Shown: positions 30,375 to 39,329, counted from the stretch's first letter. The stretch is DNA of 64,000 bases from Pseudonocardia sp. T1-2H (GCF_038039215.1 NZ_JBBPCL010000001.1:3844001-3908000); one strand, 5' to 3'. Numbers and translations: made by a program. Notes: generated by a model not told the origin, from the letters alone.

Positions 30375-31604
30375 GTGCAGTCCGTGCACACGAGCGTGCT
30401 CCGGCGGGTCCTCGCCGGGGCGGTCGCGCTGGGGACGGTGGCGGCACTGGCCGTCGGCTGTGCGACGGCCTCGGCCCGCTCCCCGCGAGACCCCGCCACT
30501 GCGGGGACGCAGCAGGTCGCGCCCGCCCCGGAGGCGATCATCCCCGTCGTCAGCGTCCAGCCCGCCGCGGACACGGAGGACTTCGGCCCGGCCTCGCCGG
30601 TCAGCGCGTCCACCACCGCCGGTTCGCTGCGTGACGTCGCCCTCACCTCCTCGAGGGGCACCTCGGTCGCCGGGGCGCTCTCGGCGGACGGCCGGCAGTG
30701 GACCGCGACGGAGCCGCTGGGCTACGGCACGGACTACACCTGGAGCGGCTCCGCGGTCGCCCCGGACGGCAGCGCCACCCCGCTGGCCGGCTCGTTCTCC
30801 ACCGTGAGCCCGGCGAGGACCGTCCGCGCGTCGACGAACATCGGCGACGGCGCCACGGTCGGCGTCGCCGCCCCGATCGAGATCGCCTTCGACCGGGACC
30901 TGTCGGACGAGGCCAAGGCCGAGGTCGAGCGCACCCTCACGGTGACGACGTCGGTGCCGGTCGAGGGCGCGTGGGCCTGGCTGCCCGACGGTCCGGACGG
31001 CTCCCGCGTGCATTACCGACCCAAGGAGTACTGGCCGGCGAACACGCAGGTCGGCGTGGCCGCGAAGATCTACGGACACGACCTGGGCAGGGCCGGGTAC
31101 GGCAAGGCGGACGTCGAAAGGACCTTCACGATCGGCCGCAGCCAGATCGTCAGGGCGGACGAGGACAGCCACCACCTCGTCGTGATCCGGGACGGCCAGG
31201 AGGTGATGAACCTGCCCGCGAGCTACGGCATGGAGTCGGACCCGAACCGCGTCACCCGCAGCGGCGTGCACATCGTGATGGCGAAGTCCGAGAAGGTGCT
31301 CATGTCCAACCCGGCCTACGGGTACGAGGACGTGCCGGAGTACTGGGCGGTCCGGATCTCCAACAACGGCGAGTTCATCCACGCCAACCCCGCGTCGGCC
31401 TCGGCGCAGGGCCGGCGGAACATCTCACACGGCTGCATCAACCTGTCCACGGCGGACGCGAAGGCCTACTTCGCCACCGCGCTGTACGGGGACCCGGTGG
31501 AGGTCACCGGGAGCAGCGTGCCGCTCTCCGCCCAGGACGGCGACGTCTACGACTGGACCATCCCCTGGGACCAGTGGAAGGCGATGTCGAAGCTCGCCGC
31601 CTGA
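30375..31604 (+). CDS. L,D-transpeptidase, LdtMt2-type lipoprotein
   Basis: 409 residues from GTG 30375, with an AGAGGGGG ribosome binding site; ATG 30357 in the same frame is weaker. Signal peptide with a lipobox-like AVGC (C29). Two Ig-like domains follow (about 75-150 and 155-245), then the YkuD domain with H352 and C354 in SHGCINLSTADAK and a C-terminal extension ending WDQWKAMSKLAA. It makes 3-3 peptidoglycan cross-links outside the membrane, the dominant linkage in actinobacteria with carbapenem-tolerant walls. It is convergent with an acyl-CoA ligase gene 13 nt away. A second, shorter L,D-transpeptidase is at 5955-6818. Confidence 0.95.
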   Translation: MQSVHTSVLRRVLAGAVALGTVAALAVGCATASARSPRDPATAGTQQVAPAPEAIIPVVSVQPAADTEDFGPASPVSASTTAGSLRDVALTSSRGTSVAGALSADGRQWTATEPLGYGTDYTWSGSAVAPDGSATPLAGSFSTVSPARTVRASTNIGDGATVGVAAPIEIAFDRDLSDEAKAEVERTLTVTTSVPVEGAWAWLPDGPDGSRVHYRPKEYWPANTQVGVAAKIYGHDLGRAGYGKADVERTFTIGRSQIVRADEDSHHLVVIRDGQEVMNLPASYGMESDPNRVTRSGVHIVMAKSEKVLMSNPAYGYEDVPEYWAVRISNNGEFIHANPASASAQGRRNISHGCINLSTADAKAYFATALYGDPVEVTGSSVPLSAQDGDVYDWTIPWDQWKAMSKLAA

Positions 31605-31617
31605 TCCTCCCGCCGGA

Positions 31618-33201
31618 TCATTGGATCCGGCGTTCGGTTCCCGCCCAGGCCTTGTCCCGGAGCACGAACTTCTGGATCTTGCCGGTGGAAGTCCTGGGGA
31701 GCTCGCCGAACGTGACCGTCCTGGGCGCCTTGAACCGCGCCAGCCGGCCCTTCACGTGCTCGACGATCTCCTCCTCGGTCACGCTCGCCCCCTCCTGCAG
31801 GGTCACGTACGCGGCCGGGACCTCCCCCCACCGCTCGTCCGGGACGGCGATCACGGCCGCCTCCAGCACGGCGGGGTGGTCCATGATCGCCTGCTCCACC
31901 TCCACCGAGGCGATGTTCTCCCCACCCGAGATGATCACGTCCTTGGCGCGGTCGCGGAGCTCCACATAGCCGTCCGGGTGCACCACGCCGATGTCCCCGG
32001 TCCGGAACCAGCCGTCCGGCGCGGCGGCGGCCGTCGCCTCCGGGTCCTTGAGGTAGCCGAGCATGACGTTGTTGCCGCGCAACGCGATCTGCCCGGTCGT
32101 CGCGCCGTCCGCGGGGACGTCGGCGCCGTCCTCGCCGATCACCCGCGGCGTGAACGCGATCATGTTCCCGACGCCCTGCCGCGCCTTGAGCCGCGACTGC
32201 GCGTCCTGGTCCAGGCCGTTCCACTCCGGCCTCCAGTCGCAGATCATCGCCGGGCCGAACGTCTCGGTCAGCCCGTAGAGGTGCGTGACGTCGAACCCCA
32301 GCTCGTCCATCCGCCGCAGAATGGCGGGCGAGGGCGGGGCCCCGCCCGTGGCGATCCGCACGACGTGGCCGTCGGGCAGCGGCGAGGCCTCCTTCGCGTA
32401 CGCCAGCATGCTCAGCACCGTCGGTGCGCCATTGAGGTGCGTGACGCCCTCCTCGCGGATCAGCCGCCACACCTGCGCCGGGTCGACCTTCGGCAGGCAC
32501 ACGTGGGTCGCCGCCGCCGCCGTCACCGCCCAGGGGAAGCACCAGCCGTTGCAGTGGAACATCGGCAACGTCCAGAGGTGGACCGCCGACGGCGAGAGCC
32601 CGGTGTGCCCGACCATCGCCAGGGCCTGCAGGTAGGCGCCGCGGTGGTGGTACATGACGCCCTTGGGACGGCCGGTGGTCCCGGACGTGTAGTTGATCGA
32701 GAGCAGCGACCGCTCGTCCGTCGGGGTGATCGCCGTCGGCTCGGCGCCCGCGATCAGCGCCTCGTACTCCGCCCCGGCGCGGATCCGCACCGGCGGCGCG
32801 CCGAGCTGCGCGAACGCGGTGTCCACCAGCTCGTCGAAGGCCGGGTCGTGGACCAGCACGGCCGCCTCGGAGTGCTCGAGGATGTAGGCGACCTCCCTCG
32901 CGGAGAGCCGCGTGTTCACCGCGACCAGCGGGACACCCGCCCACGGCACGCCGTAGTTCGCCTCCAGCAGGACGTGCGTGTTCGGCGCCAGCACCGCCAC
33001 CGGCCGACCCGCCGCCAGCGGTTCGAGCGCGCCCGCCAGCCGCCGGCACCGCTCGCGCAGTTCCGCATACGTCCAGCGCTCGGCGCCGTCGATCACCGCC
33101 GTCCGGTCCCCGTGCGCGGCCGCGGCGCGGTCCAGGTACGAGACCGGGGTCAGGGGCTCGAACGACAGGGCGGACAGGAGATCGGTGGCGTCGGTGCTCA
33201 C
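31618..33201 (-). CDS. AMP-dependent acyl-CoA synthetase (fatty-acyl-CoA ligase)
   Basis: 527 residues from GTG 33201. It has the ANL signatures in order: SINYTSGTTGRPKGVMYHHR (phosphate loop), HLYGLTETFGPA, GWFRTGDIGVVHPDGY, RAKDVIISGGENIASVEVE and the lysine of TSTGKIQKFVLRD. The family is that of medium/long-chain fatty-acyl-CoA ligases (AlkK/FadD-like); substrate not read from sequence. It activates a carboxylic acid as acyl-AMP and transfers it to CoA. It is divergent from an acyl-CoA dehydrogenase gene (33363), sharing a 161-bp promoter region that is locally AT-rich (ttttaat at 33268-33274), so the two probably act in the same beta-oxidation route. Confidence 0.92.
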   Translation of the reverse strand: MSTDATDLLSALSFEPLTPVSYLDRAAAAHGDRTAVIDGAERWTYAELRERCRRLAGALEPLAAGRPVAVLAPNTHVLLEANYGVPWAGVPLVAVNTRLSAREVAYILEHSEAAVLVHDPAFDELVDTAFAQLGAPPVRIRAGAEYEALIAGAEPTAITPTDERSLLSINYTSGTTGRPKGVMYHHRGAYLQALAMVGHTGLSPSAVHLWTLPMFHCNGWCFPWAVTAAAATHVCLPKVDPAQVWRLIREEGVTHLNGAPTVLSMLAYAKEASPLPDGHVVRIATGGAPPSPAILRRMDELGFDVTHLYGLTETFGPAMICDWRPEWNGLDQDAQSRLKARQGVGNMIAFTPRVIGEDGADVPADGATTGQIALRGNNVMLGYLKDPEATAAAAPDGWFRTGDIGVVHPDGYVELRDRAKDVIISGGENIASVEVEQAIMDHPAVLEAAVIAVPDERWGEVPAAYVTLQEGASVTEEEIVEHVKGRLARFKAPRTVTFGELPRTSTGKIQKFVLRDKAWAGTERRIQ

Positions 33202-33362
33202 GTCCGCAGCTTCCCGGTGCCGCCCGGCCCGCGCAACGGGGGAGCGCCGGCTCACGATCCGCCCGACTTTTAATGCGACTGCACTACTGTCGCCGGCACA
33301 TGCATCGGGTGCAGGATGGGCCCGGAGCTCAGGAGCGCGACGACAGCGGAGGTGCGGACACG

Positions 33363-34649
33363 ATGGCGTGGGACTTCTCCACCGAACCGGAGTTCGAGAA
33401 GCAGTTGCAGTGGATGCAGGAGTTCGTCCGCGAGGAGATCTTCCCGCTGGAGACCCTGGACATCGACCGCGAGACGTTCGGGCGCATCACCGCCCCGCTC
33501 AAGGAGAAGGTGAAGGAGAGGGGCCTGTGGGCCTCCCACCTGCCTCCGGAGCTCGGCGGCGGCGGGTTCGGGCAGGTCAAGCTCGGCCTGATGCACGAGA
33601 TCCTCGGGCAGTGCCGGTACGCGCCGGGCATCTTCGGCAACCAGGCGCCGGACTCGGGCAACGCCGAGCTGCTGGCGATCGGCGGCTCGCCGGAGCAGAA
33701 GGAACAGTGGATGCACCCGCTGCTGCGCGGCGAGCTGCGCAGCTGCTTCTCCATGACCGAGCCCGGCGCCGGCGCCGACCCGACGCTGCTGACCACGCGC
33801 GCCGTCCTCGAGGGCGACGAGTACGTCATCAACGGGCACAAGTGGTTCTCGTCCAACGCCTCCGCGGCGGACTTCCTCATCGTCATGGCCGTGACGGATC
33901 CCGACGTCTCGCCGTACCAGGGCTCGTCGATGATCATCGTTCCGGTGGACACACCCGGCGTGGACATCGTCCGGGACATCCCGGTGATGGAGCACTCGTT
34001 CGTGCAGCCCCGCCTCGAGGGTGGGCACGCGGAGATCCTCTACCGGGACGTGCGGGTGCCGAGGAGCAACCTCGTCGGCAACCCGGGCGACGGCTTCAAG
34101 CTCGCCCAGCAGCGCCTCGGCCCGGGCCGTATCCACCACGCGATGCGCTGGCTCGGCCAGTCGAAGCGCGCCTTCGACATGCTCTGCGAGCGGGCCGTCA
34201 GCCGGCACACGCACGGCTCGGTGCTGGCGGACAAGCAGATGATCCAGGAAATGGTCGCGATGTCGGCGGCGGAGATGAAGGCCGCGCGGCTGCTCACCCT
34301 GCAGGCCGCGTGGACGATGGACCAGGTCGGCGCGTCGAACGCCCGGGTCGAGATCGGCATGATCAAGTACTGGGGCGCGAAGGTCCTCCACGACGTGATC
34401 GACCGCGCGATCCAGGTGCACGGCTCGCTGGGCTTCTCCGGCGACCTGCCACTCGAGTCGATGTACCGGGCCGCCCGCGCCGCCCGGATCTACGACGGCC
34501 CGGACGAGGTGCACAAGGCCACGGTCGCGAAGCGGATCCTGCGCGGCTACACCCCGACCGAGGTCCCGACCGAGCACGTCCCGACCCGCACCGCGGCGGC
34601 CCGGAAGAAGTTCGCCCAGTACCTGGAGCTGGCGACCGCCAACGCGTAG
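33363..34649 (+). CDS. Acyl-CoA dehydrogenase family protein
   Basis: 428 residues. N-terminal helical domain followed by the flavin loop SCFSMTEPGAGADPTLL and the HKWFSSNASAADF strand, then the C-terminal helical domain with HGSLGFSGDLPLESMYRAAR. It is somewhat longer than classical acyl-CoA dehydrogenases, like the actinobacterial FadE branch with a C-terminal helix extension (TPTEVPTEHVPTRTAAARKK). The catalytic base cannot be placed confidently. The ribosome binding site GGAGG is about 11 nt upstream. It is divergent from an acyl-CoA ligase. The gene ends at a repeat-type hairpin. Confidence 0.9.
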   Translation: MAWDFSTEPEFEKQLQWMQEFVREEIFPLETLDIDRETFGRITAPLKEKVKERGLWASHLPPELGGGGFGQVKLGLMHEILGQCRYAPGIFGNQAPDSGNAELLAIGGSPEQKEQWMHPLLRGELRSCFSMTEPGAGADPTLLTTRAVLEGDEYVINGHKWFSSNASAADFLIVMAVTDPDVSPYQGSSMIIVPVDTPGVDIVRDIPVMEHSFVQPRLEGGHAEILYRDVRVPRSNLVGNPGDGFKLAQQRLGPGRIHHAMRWLGQSKRAFDMLCERAVSRHTHGSVLADKQMIQEMVAMSAAEMKAARLLTLQAAWTMDQVGASNARVEIGMIKYWGAKVLHDVIDRAIQVHGSLGFSGDLPLESMYRAARAARIYDGPDEVHKATVAKRILRGYTPTEVPTEHVPTRTAAARKKFAQYLELATANA

Positions 34650-34657
34650 CCCGCATT

Positions 34658-34709
34658 ATGGAGCCACAACGCGCGTTTTCGGGCCGGGAAAACCGCATTG
34701 TGGCTCCAT
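34658..34709. repeat. Intergenic hairpin repeat (copy 1)
   Basis: 12-bp perfect arms (34658-34669 and 34698-34709) with a second 6-bp stem inside (34675-34680 and 34688-34693). It lies directly after an acyl-CoA dehydrogenase. Its right arm and the following bases (ttgtggctccatgacgccgg) recur almost unchanged at 42146-42165, so it is a dispersed palindromic element that may also terminate transcription. Confidence 0.65.
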
Positions 34710-34732
34710 GACGCCGGTTTTCGGTGGGCGCG

Positions 34733-34900
34733 TCACGACTGGCCGGGGTTCGTCCCGGCGACGCGTTCGTGGAGGCGGGCGCGGATCTCGTCCGGGGTGT
34801 AGGTGCGGCGTCTGCGTTCGGCTCGCGCCGCGACCACGCCCGTCGCCGCGACGCCGGCCAGGCCGGCGAGGCCCAGCGCCTTCCAGAGGGTGATCCGCAC
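34733..34900 (-). CDS. Small single-helix membrane protein
   Basis: 55 residues, too short for most gene callers. GTG 34900 opens VRITLWKALGLAGLAGVAAT, a hydrophobic helix, then a basic stretch (RAERRRR) and a short soluble tail YTPDEIRARLHERVAGTNPG. G/C-rich third positions and a clean start and stop support it. Small proteins of this layout, with a YTPDEIRxRLHER tail, occur in many actinobacteria with unknown function. It is divergent from the papain-like peptidase gene (start 34919) with only 18 bp between starts. Confidence 0.6.
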   Translation of the reverse strand: MRITLWKALGLAGLAGVAATGVVAARAERRRRTYTPDEIRARLHERVAGTNPGQS

Positions 34901-34918
34901 CGCCCTAGGCTAGCGGTC

Positions 34919-35677
34919 GTGCCCCGCACCACGATCACGCTGGACCAGGCGCTCGACCTGACCCGCACGGGCGACGTCTGGCTCTTTCGCGGCCGCAGCG
35001 GTGCGGACCGGGCGATCCGCAGTCTGACGAACGCGCCGGTCAACCACGTCGGCATGGCGATCGTGGTCGACGACCTCCCGCCGCTGATGTGGCACGCGGA
35101 GCTCGGCCGGGCCCTGCCGGACCTCTGGGCGGGCCGCCACCACCGCGGCGTGCAGCTGCACGACCTGCGTGAGGCCGTCCTGCAGTGGGGTCACCGCTAC
35201 GGCCAGCGCGCCTGGCTGCGCCAGCTCGAGGGCGAGGTCACCCGCGAGATGGAGGACGCCGCGCTCCGCACGGTCGCCCGTCTCGACGGCACGCCGTTCC
35301 CCTCCACCGCGCGCCTGGCCGGACGCTGGCTGCGCGGCCGGGCGCCGCAGGCCCAGGACGCGCTCACCCGGTTCCGCCGGACCGGGGGCACGCTCGTGGG
35401 GAAGGTGCGCGGGCTCGTCGGCGGGGAGCGGGAGGTCCGGGAGGCACCCGGCACCGGGACCGGCGCGGGCGAGGCGTTCTCGGCGCTGTCGACCGCGTAC
35501 TGCGCGGAGGTCGTCGCCGTCACCTACGAGGAGATGCGGCTGCTGCCCGACGGAAACCGGCCCAACTGGTACGACCCCGGCCGGTTCTGGAGCGGCGACG
35601 AGCTGTTCCTCGCCCCCGGCTACTCCCTCGGCGGGGAGATCGCCGTCGCGCTCCCCCCACTGCGTCCGGAGGCGTGA
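34919..35677 (+). CDS. Permuted papain-like (YiiX/C92-type) cysteine hydrolase
   Basis: 252 residues from GTG 34919. The permuted NlpC/P60 arrangement is visible. The His comes first, in the strand GDVWLFRGRSGADRAIRSLT followed by NAPVNHVGMAIVVDD. The Cys comes near residue 195 in FSALSTAYCAEVVAVTYEEM, so the order is the reverse of classical papain. The closing segment LPDGNRPNWYDPGRFWSGDE is typical of this branch. Such proteins act as peptidases, amidases or acyl hydrolases on small substrates; the substrate is unknown. No signal peptide. Its last 58 bp overlap the convergent MarR gene. Confidence 0.75.
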   Translation: MPRTTITLDQALDLTRTGDVWLFRGRSGADRAIRSLTNAPVNHVGMAIVVDDLPPLMWHAELGRALPDLWAGRHHRGVQLHDLREAVLQWGHRYGQRAWLRQLEGEVTREMEDAALRTVARLDGTPFPSTARLAGRWLRGRAPQAQDALTRFRRTGGTLVGKVRGLVGGEREVREAPGTGTGAGEAFSALSTAYCAEVVAVTYEEMRLLPDGNRPNWYDPGRFWSGDELFLAPGYSLGGEIAVALPPLRPEA

Positions 35678-36195
35678 CCGGAAGACGACCCCGGCCCGCC
35701 GCCGGGGGTGCCCCGGAACAGGTCCTGTTCGGACTCACGGTGGCGGCCGAGCATCTCCGTCGTCCGGGCCAGGAACCGCAGGACGACGTCCAGCTCGGCG
35801 TTCGAGAAATCGGCGAGTATCGCGTCCATCCGGTCCCCGAGCGGGCCGAAGAACTGCCGGCCGATCGCCGCCGCCGTGTCGCCGCACCGCAGGGTGACGC
35901 GCCGGCGGTCCGGGTCCTCCCGGGTGCGCAGGACGTGCCCGAACCGTTCGAGCCGGTCGACGACGGCGGTGGTCGCGCCCGAGGAGAGGCCCAGCTGCGC
36001 GCCGAGCCGGCCCGGGGTCAGCGGCGAACCCTCGAGGTCCGCCTGCAGTACCGCGAGCATCGCGTTCAGGTCCGTCGGGTGCAGCCCGTGCCGCTCGGCG
36101 AAGACCTGCCCCACGAGGACCGACTCCGACGCGTACCCCTGCAGCAGCTGCACCAGCTCGTCCCGACGGCCGCCCCGGGCCGGCTCGTCCCCCAT
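35620..36195 (-). CDS. MarR-family transcriptional regulator
   Basis: 191 residues. Winged helix-turn-helix over about residues 35-125: DLNAMLAVLQADLEG, LTPGRLGAQLGLSSGATTAV, the wing VDRLERFGHVLRTREDPDRR. The C-terminal 60 residues form the dimer helices plus a Gly/Ser-rich tail. MarR regulators sense small ligands and often repress adjacent genes. It lies 25 nt downstream of the enoyl-CoA hydratase gene on the same strand, so it probably controls that small unit and perhaps the divergent F420-type gene. The gene ends inside the convergent papain-like gene (58-bp overlap); a shorter C-terminus is possible. Confidence 0.87.
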   Translation of the reverse strand: MGDEPARGGRRDELVQLLQGYASESVLVGQVFAERHGLHPTDLNAMLAVLQADLEGSPLTPGRLGAQLGLSSGATTAVVDRLERFGHVLRTREDPDRRRVTLRCGDTAAAIGRQFFGPLGDRMDAILADFSNAELDVVLRFLARTTEMLGRHRESEQDLFRGTPGGGPGSSSGHASGRSGGSATAISPPRE

Positions 36196-36220
36196 GATCG
36201 GAGCCTAGCTCCGGTCCCCC

Positions 36221-37003
36221 TCAGCGGCCCGACCAGCGCGGCGGCCGTTTCTGCAGGAACGCGTCGACGCCCTCCTGCCGGTCCGCGGACGCCATGATCG
36301 TCTCGGTCGCCGTGGCCGTCGCGGCCCAGCCCCGCTCGTCCGGCTCGCCGACCACGGCCTCCAGCGCCCGCAGTGAGGCGGACACCGCCACCGGCGCGTT
36401 GGCGCAGACCTGCTCGGCCAGCGCGACCGCCGCGGACTCGGCCTCGCCGGCGTCGACCAGCTCGTTGACCAGCCCGAGACCGTACGCGCGCTCGGCGCCC
36501 AACGGCTGCCCGGTCAGCAGCATCTGCTTGGCGACGTTGAGCGGCAGCGGCCGCGGGGTCCGGAAGAGCGCGCCGCAGTTGGCGATCAGCCCGCGGGCGA
36601 CCTCCGGCAGCGCGAACCGCGCGTCCCGGCCGGCGACGACGAGGTCGCAGGCCAGCACGATCTCGAACCCGCCGCCGTAGGCGACGCCCTCGACCGCCGC
36701 GATCAGCGGAGTGGTGCGCTCCCGGCGGACGACACCGTAGTTCCCGCCGCGCTCGGTCGGGGTCCCGGCGCCGTTCGCGAGGTCCGTCCCGGCGCAGAAC
36801 GCCGCCGGGCCGCCGGTGAGGACGCCGCACCAGAGGTCCGGGTCGTCGTCGAGCTCGTTGAGGGCCGCGTCGAGACCCGCGGTCATGGCCGCGTCGACGG
36901 CGTTGCGCTTGTCCGCGCGGTCCATGTGGATCAGCAGGACGCGCCCGCGGCGCTCCGTGATGACCCGCGGCGGCGTCACGGGCGCGGAGAGGGAGGTGCT
37001 CAC
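36221..37003 (-). CDS. Enoyl-CoA hydratase/isomerase (crotonase) family protein
   Basis: 260 residues, normal for the family. The oxyanion-hole strands are present: AFCAGTDLANGAGTP (first) and AAVEGVAYGGGFEIVLACDL (second), followed by FALPEVARGLIANCGALFRT. Of the two catalytic glutamates of mitochondrial crotonase, only a position near PEVARGL looks conserved, so isomerase or another crotonase activity is possible. It acts on acyl-CoA esters in the cytoplasm. It is followed by MarR on the same strand and divergent from an F420-type oxidoreductase (23 bp between starts). Confidence 0.87.
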   Translation of the reverse strand: MSTSLSAPVTPPRVITERRGRVLLIHMDRADKRNAVDAAMTAGLDAALNELDDDPDLWCGVLTGGPAAFCAGTDLANGAGTPTERGGNYGVVRRERTTPLIAAVEGVAYGGGFEIVLACDLVVAGRDARFALPEVARGLIANCGALFRTPRPLPLNVAKQMLLTGQPLGAERAYGLGLVNELVDAGEAESAAVALAEQVCANAPVAVSASLRALEAVVGEPDERGWAATATATETIMASADRQEGVDAFLQKRPPRWSGR

Positions 37004-37026
37004 AGGGTCACCGTAGGGTCCGGAGC

Positions 37027-37950
37027 GTGACTGACACAGGTGACACGACCGTCAAATTCAGTCTGCCGCCGATCGGCGTGTGGACCGGGGCGCTGGACAC
37101 CGTCCCCGCCTCGCGGGCTCGCGAGCTGGCCGCCGAGCTGGAGTCCTTGGGTTACGGCGCGCTCTGGATCCCCGAGGTCGCCGGCCGGGACCCCTTGGTC
37201 CACCTGTCGTTCCTGCTCTCCGCCACCGAGCGGCTGATCGGGGCGACGGGCATCGCGAACATCTGGGCGCGGGACGCCGTCGCCACCTCCTGCGCGACGA
37301 AGGCGCTCACCGAGGCGTTCCCCGAGCGGGTGCTGATCGGCCTGGGCGTGAGCCACGAGAACCTGGTCGGCGGGCTGCGCGGGCACGATTACGCCAAGCC
37401 GCTGACCGCGATGCGCGAGTACCTCGACGGGATCGAGGGCGCGCCGTACACCGCGCAGCGCCCGGCCACGCCGGCCCGCTACGTGCTCGCCGCGCTGCGC
37501 CCCAAGATGCTCGGCCTCGCCGGCGAGCGGACCCAGGGTGCCCACCCGTACTTCGTGACGCCCGAGCACACGGCCCGCGCGCGGGAGACCCTCGGCACCG
37601 GCCCGCTGCTGTGCCCGGAGCAGGCCGTGGTGCTGGAGACGGACCCGGAGAAGGCACGCGCCATCGGCCGCACCTACACCCGGACCTACCTGGCGCAGCC
37701 GAACTACGTGAACAACATCAGGACCCTCGGGTTCACCGAGGAGGACCTCGCGCCGGAGGGCGGTTCGGACGCCTTCGTCGACGCGCTGGTGGCGTGGGGT
37801 GACGTGGACACGGTCGTCGCCCGGGTCGAGGAGCACCTGGACGCGGGCGCCGACCACGTCGCGGTGCAGGCGCTGCCCGCCGAGAAGCGCGGGCTGCCGG
37901 ACGCCCAGTGGCGCGAGCTGGCCGCGCCCCTCGCCGCCCTCCGCGGCTGA
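37027..37950 (+). CDS. LLM-class F420-dependent oxidoreductase (TIGR03620-like)
   Basis: 307 residues. Luciferase-like TIM barrel with WTGALDTVPASRARELAAEL, SLGYGALWIPEVAGRDPLVH, then RLIGATGIANIWARDAVATS and ERVLIGLGVSHENLVGG. It matches the TIGR03620 type of F420-dependent enzymes common in mycobacteria and relatives. It probably oxidises or reduces an unknown small molecule. GTG 37027 is the start; the upstream 23 bp are shared with the divergent enoyl-CoA hydratase. A strong hairpin follows 8 nt after the stop. Confidence 0.87.
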   Translation: MTDTGDTTVKFSLPPIGVWTGALDTVPASRARELAAELESLGYGALWIPEVAGRDPLVHLSFLLSATERLIGATGIANIWARDAVATSCATKALTEAFPERVLIGLGVSHENLVGGLRGHDYAKPLTAMREYLDGIEGAPYTAQRPATPARYVLAALRPKMLGLAGERTQGAHPYFVTPEHTARARETLGTGPLLCPEQAVVLETDPEKARAIGRTYTRTYLAQPNYVNNIRTLGFTEEDLAPEGGSDAFVDALVAWGDVDTVVARVEEHLDAGADHVAVQALPAEKRGLPDAQWRELAAPLAALRG

Positions 37951-37957
37951 CGCCGCC

Positions 37958-37999
37958 CGTGCGCGGAAACCGTCGTCCCGGCGACGGTTTCCGCGCACG
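37958..37999. terminator. Strong hairpin terminator
   Basis: Perfect 18-bp arms (37958-37975 and 37982-37999) with the 6-nt loop tcccgg, beginning 8 nt after the F420-type gene and 52 nt before the next start. Confidence 0.85.
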
Positions 38000-38050
38000 A
38001 GCACCGGAGGCGTCCCCGGCGCCGGAGATGCGCAACCATAAGCTCCCCCT

Positions 38051-39172
38051 GTGCCCCCCCGCCTGATCGCCAGCTCCCTCCTCACCTTTGGGGTCCTCGC
38101 CGGAGCGACGGTCCTGGGCCGGGCGGCGCGCGGCCTTCCCAGGTCCCTCGGCGCCGGATCGAACGCCCTGCTCACGGCGGCCGTCCGCTCCCCGCACGCC
38201 CGGGACGGGGTGTTCGCCAACACCGAGCCCGGGTCCGTCCTCGCCGAGGCGAGCCCGTGGACGATCCTGCGCCTCCTGCTCACCCGCGGGGACTCCGGAC
38301 GCCCGTCCGGCCCGGTGCCGCTGGCGCCCGCCCTGCCCCACGACGCGGACGCGGCCGAGCTGGCGGTGACCTGGTTCGGCCACTCGACCGTCCTGCTCGA
38401 GATCGACGGCTGCCGCGTGCTGGCGGACCCCGTCTGGGGCGAGCGCGTCTCCCCCTCCCCCGTCTTCGGGCCGAAGCGCCTGCACCCGACGCCGGCGCCA
38501 CTGGACGAGCTGCCGCCCGTCGACGTCGTGCTGATCTCGCACGACCACTACGACCACCTCGACCTGCCGACGGTCACCGCGATCGCCGCGGACCCGAAGC
38601 ACGCGGCGGCGCGGTTCGTCGTCCCGCTGGGGATCGGCGCCCACCTGCGTTCGTGGGGCGTCCCGGACGAGCGGATCACCGAGCTGGACTGGGACGGCGC
38701 GACGCGCGTGGCCGGGCTGACCCTGACCTGCGCCGAGGCGCGGCACTTCTCCGGGCGGAGCCTGCGCCGCAACACGACGCAGTGGTCGTCCTGGGCGATC
38801 GCCGGCCCGCGGCATCGCGTGTACTTCGGCGGCGACACCGGCTATACGGCCGCCTTCGCCCGTGCGGGTGAACGACTCGGACCGTTCGACCTCACGGTCC
38901 TGCCGATCGGCGCCTACGCCGAGGTCTGGCCCGACGTCCACATGAATCCCGAGGAATCGGTCGCCGCGCACCGGGATCTGCGGGGTGGAGTGCTGCTGCC
39001 GGTGCACTGGGCCACGTTCAATCTCGGTTTCCACGCCTGGGCCGAACCCGTCGACCGGTTGCGCCTCACCGCGGAAAAGGCGGGAATCCCGCTCGCGCTG
39101 CCCCTTCCCGGCCAGCGAATCGATCTCGCCGATCCTCCCGCGGTCCACGACTGGTGGTCTCCGGTCGCCTGA
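38051..39172 (+). CDS. MBL-fold metallohydrolase (NAPE-PLD/UlaG-like)
   Basis: 373 residues. An N-terminal hydrophobic segment (ASSLLTFGVLAGATVLG) suggests a membrane anchor or signal. The metal site HxHxDH is SHDHYDHLDL; further ligands lie in EARHFSGRSL, FGGDTGYTAAF and LPVHWATFNLGFHAW. The middle part (WFGHSTVLLEIDGCRVLADP, VWGERVSPSPVFGPKRLHP) matches the NAPE-PLD-like branch found in actinobacteria (Rv0906-type), which hydrolyses phosphodiester lipids or related esters. A periplasmic or membrane-facing role is likely. The GTG start is close after a terminator, so it has its own promoter. Confidence 0.9.
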   Translation: MPPRLIASSLLTFGVLAGATVLGRAARGLPRSLGAGSNALLTAAVRSPHARDGVFANTEPGSVLAEASPWTILRLLLTRGDSGRPSGPVPLAPALPHDADAAELAVTWFGHSTVLLEIDGCRVLADPVWGERVSPSPVFGPKRLHPTPAPLDELPPVDVVLISHDHYDHLDLPTVTAIAADPKHAAARFVVPLGIGAHLRSWGVPDERITELDWDGATRVAGLTLTCAEARHFSGRSLRRNTTQWSSWAIAGPRHRVYFGGDTGYTAAFARAGERLGPFDLTVLPIGAYAEVWPDVHMNPEESVAAHRDLRGGVLLPVHWATFNLGFHAWAEPVDRLRLTAEKAGIPLALPLPGQRIDLADPPAVHDWWSPVA

Positions 39173-39299
39173 TCGGCGCGTTCCGGTCGCCGCACGGATC
39201 GTTTCCCTCATTCCCGCCCGTTTCCGCAGGTCGAAGGCCGCGTCCCGGCAACGTGCGGAGTGTGGGCCGAACAACATCCCGGGAACCTGCCCACCCCAA

Positions 39300-39329
39300 T
39301 CGACATTCGCGGTACTCGTCGTTTATTCT
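39300..39329 (+). promoter_or_regulatory. Candidate lsr2 promoter
   Basis: tcgaca (39300-39305) and tattct (39324-39329) are separated by 18 bp, close to a sigma-A-type promoter. The stretch is AT-richer than the flanks, 130 nt upstream of the lsr2 GTG. Assigned by motif only. Confidence 0.4.
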
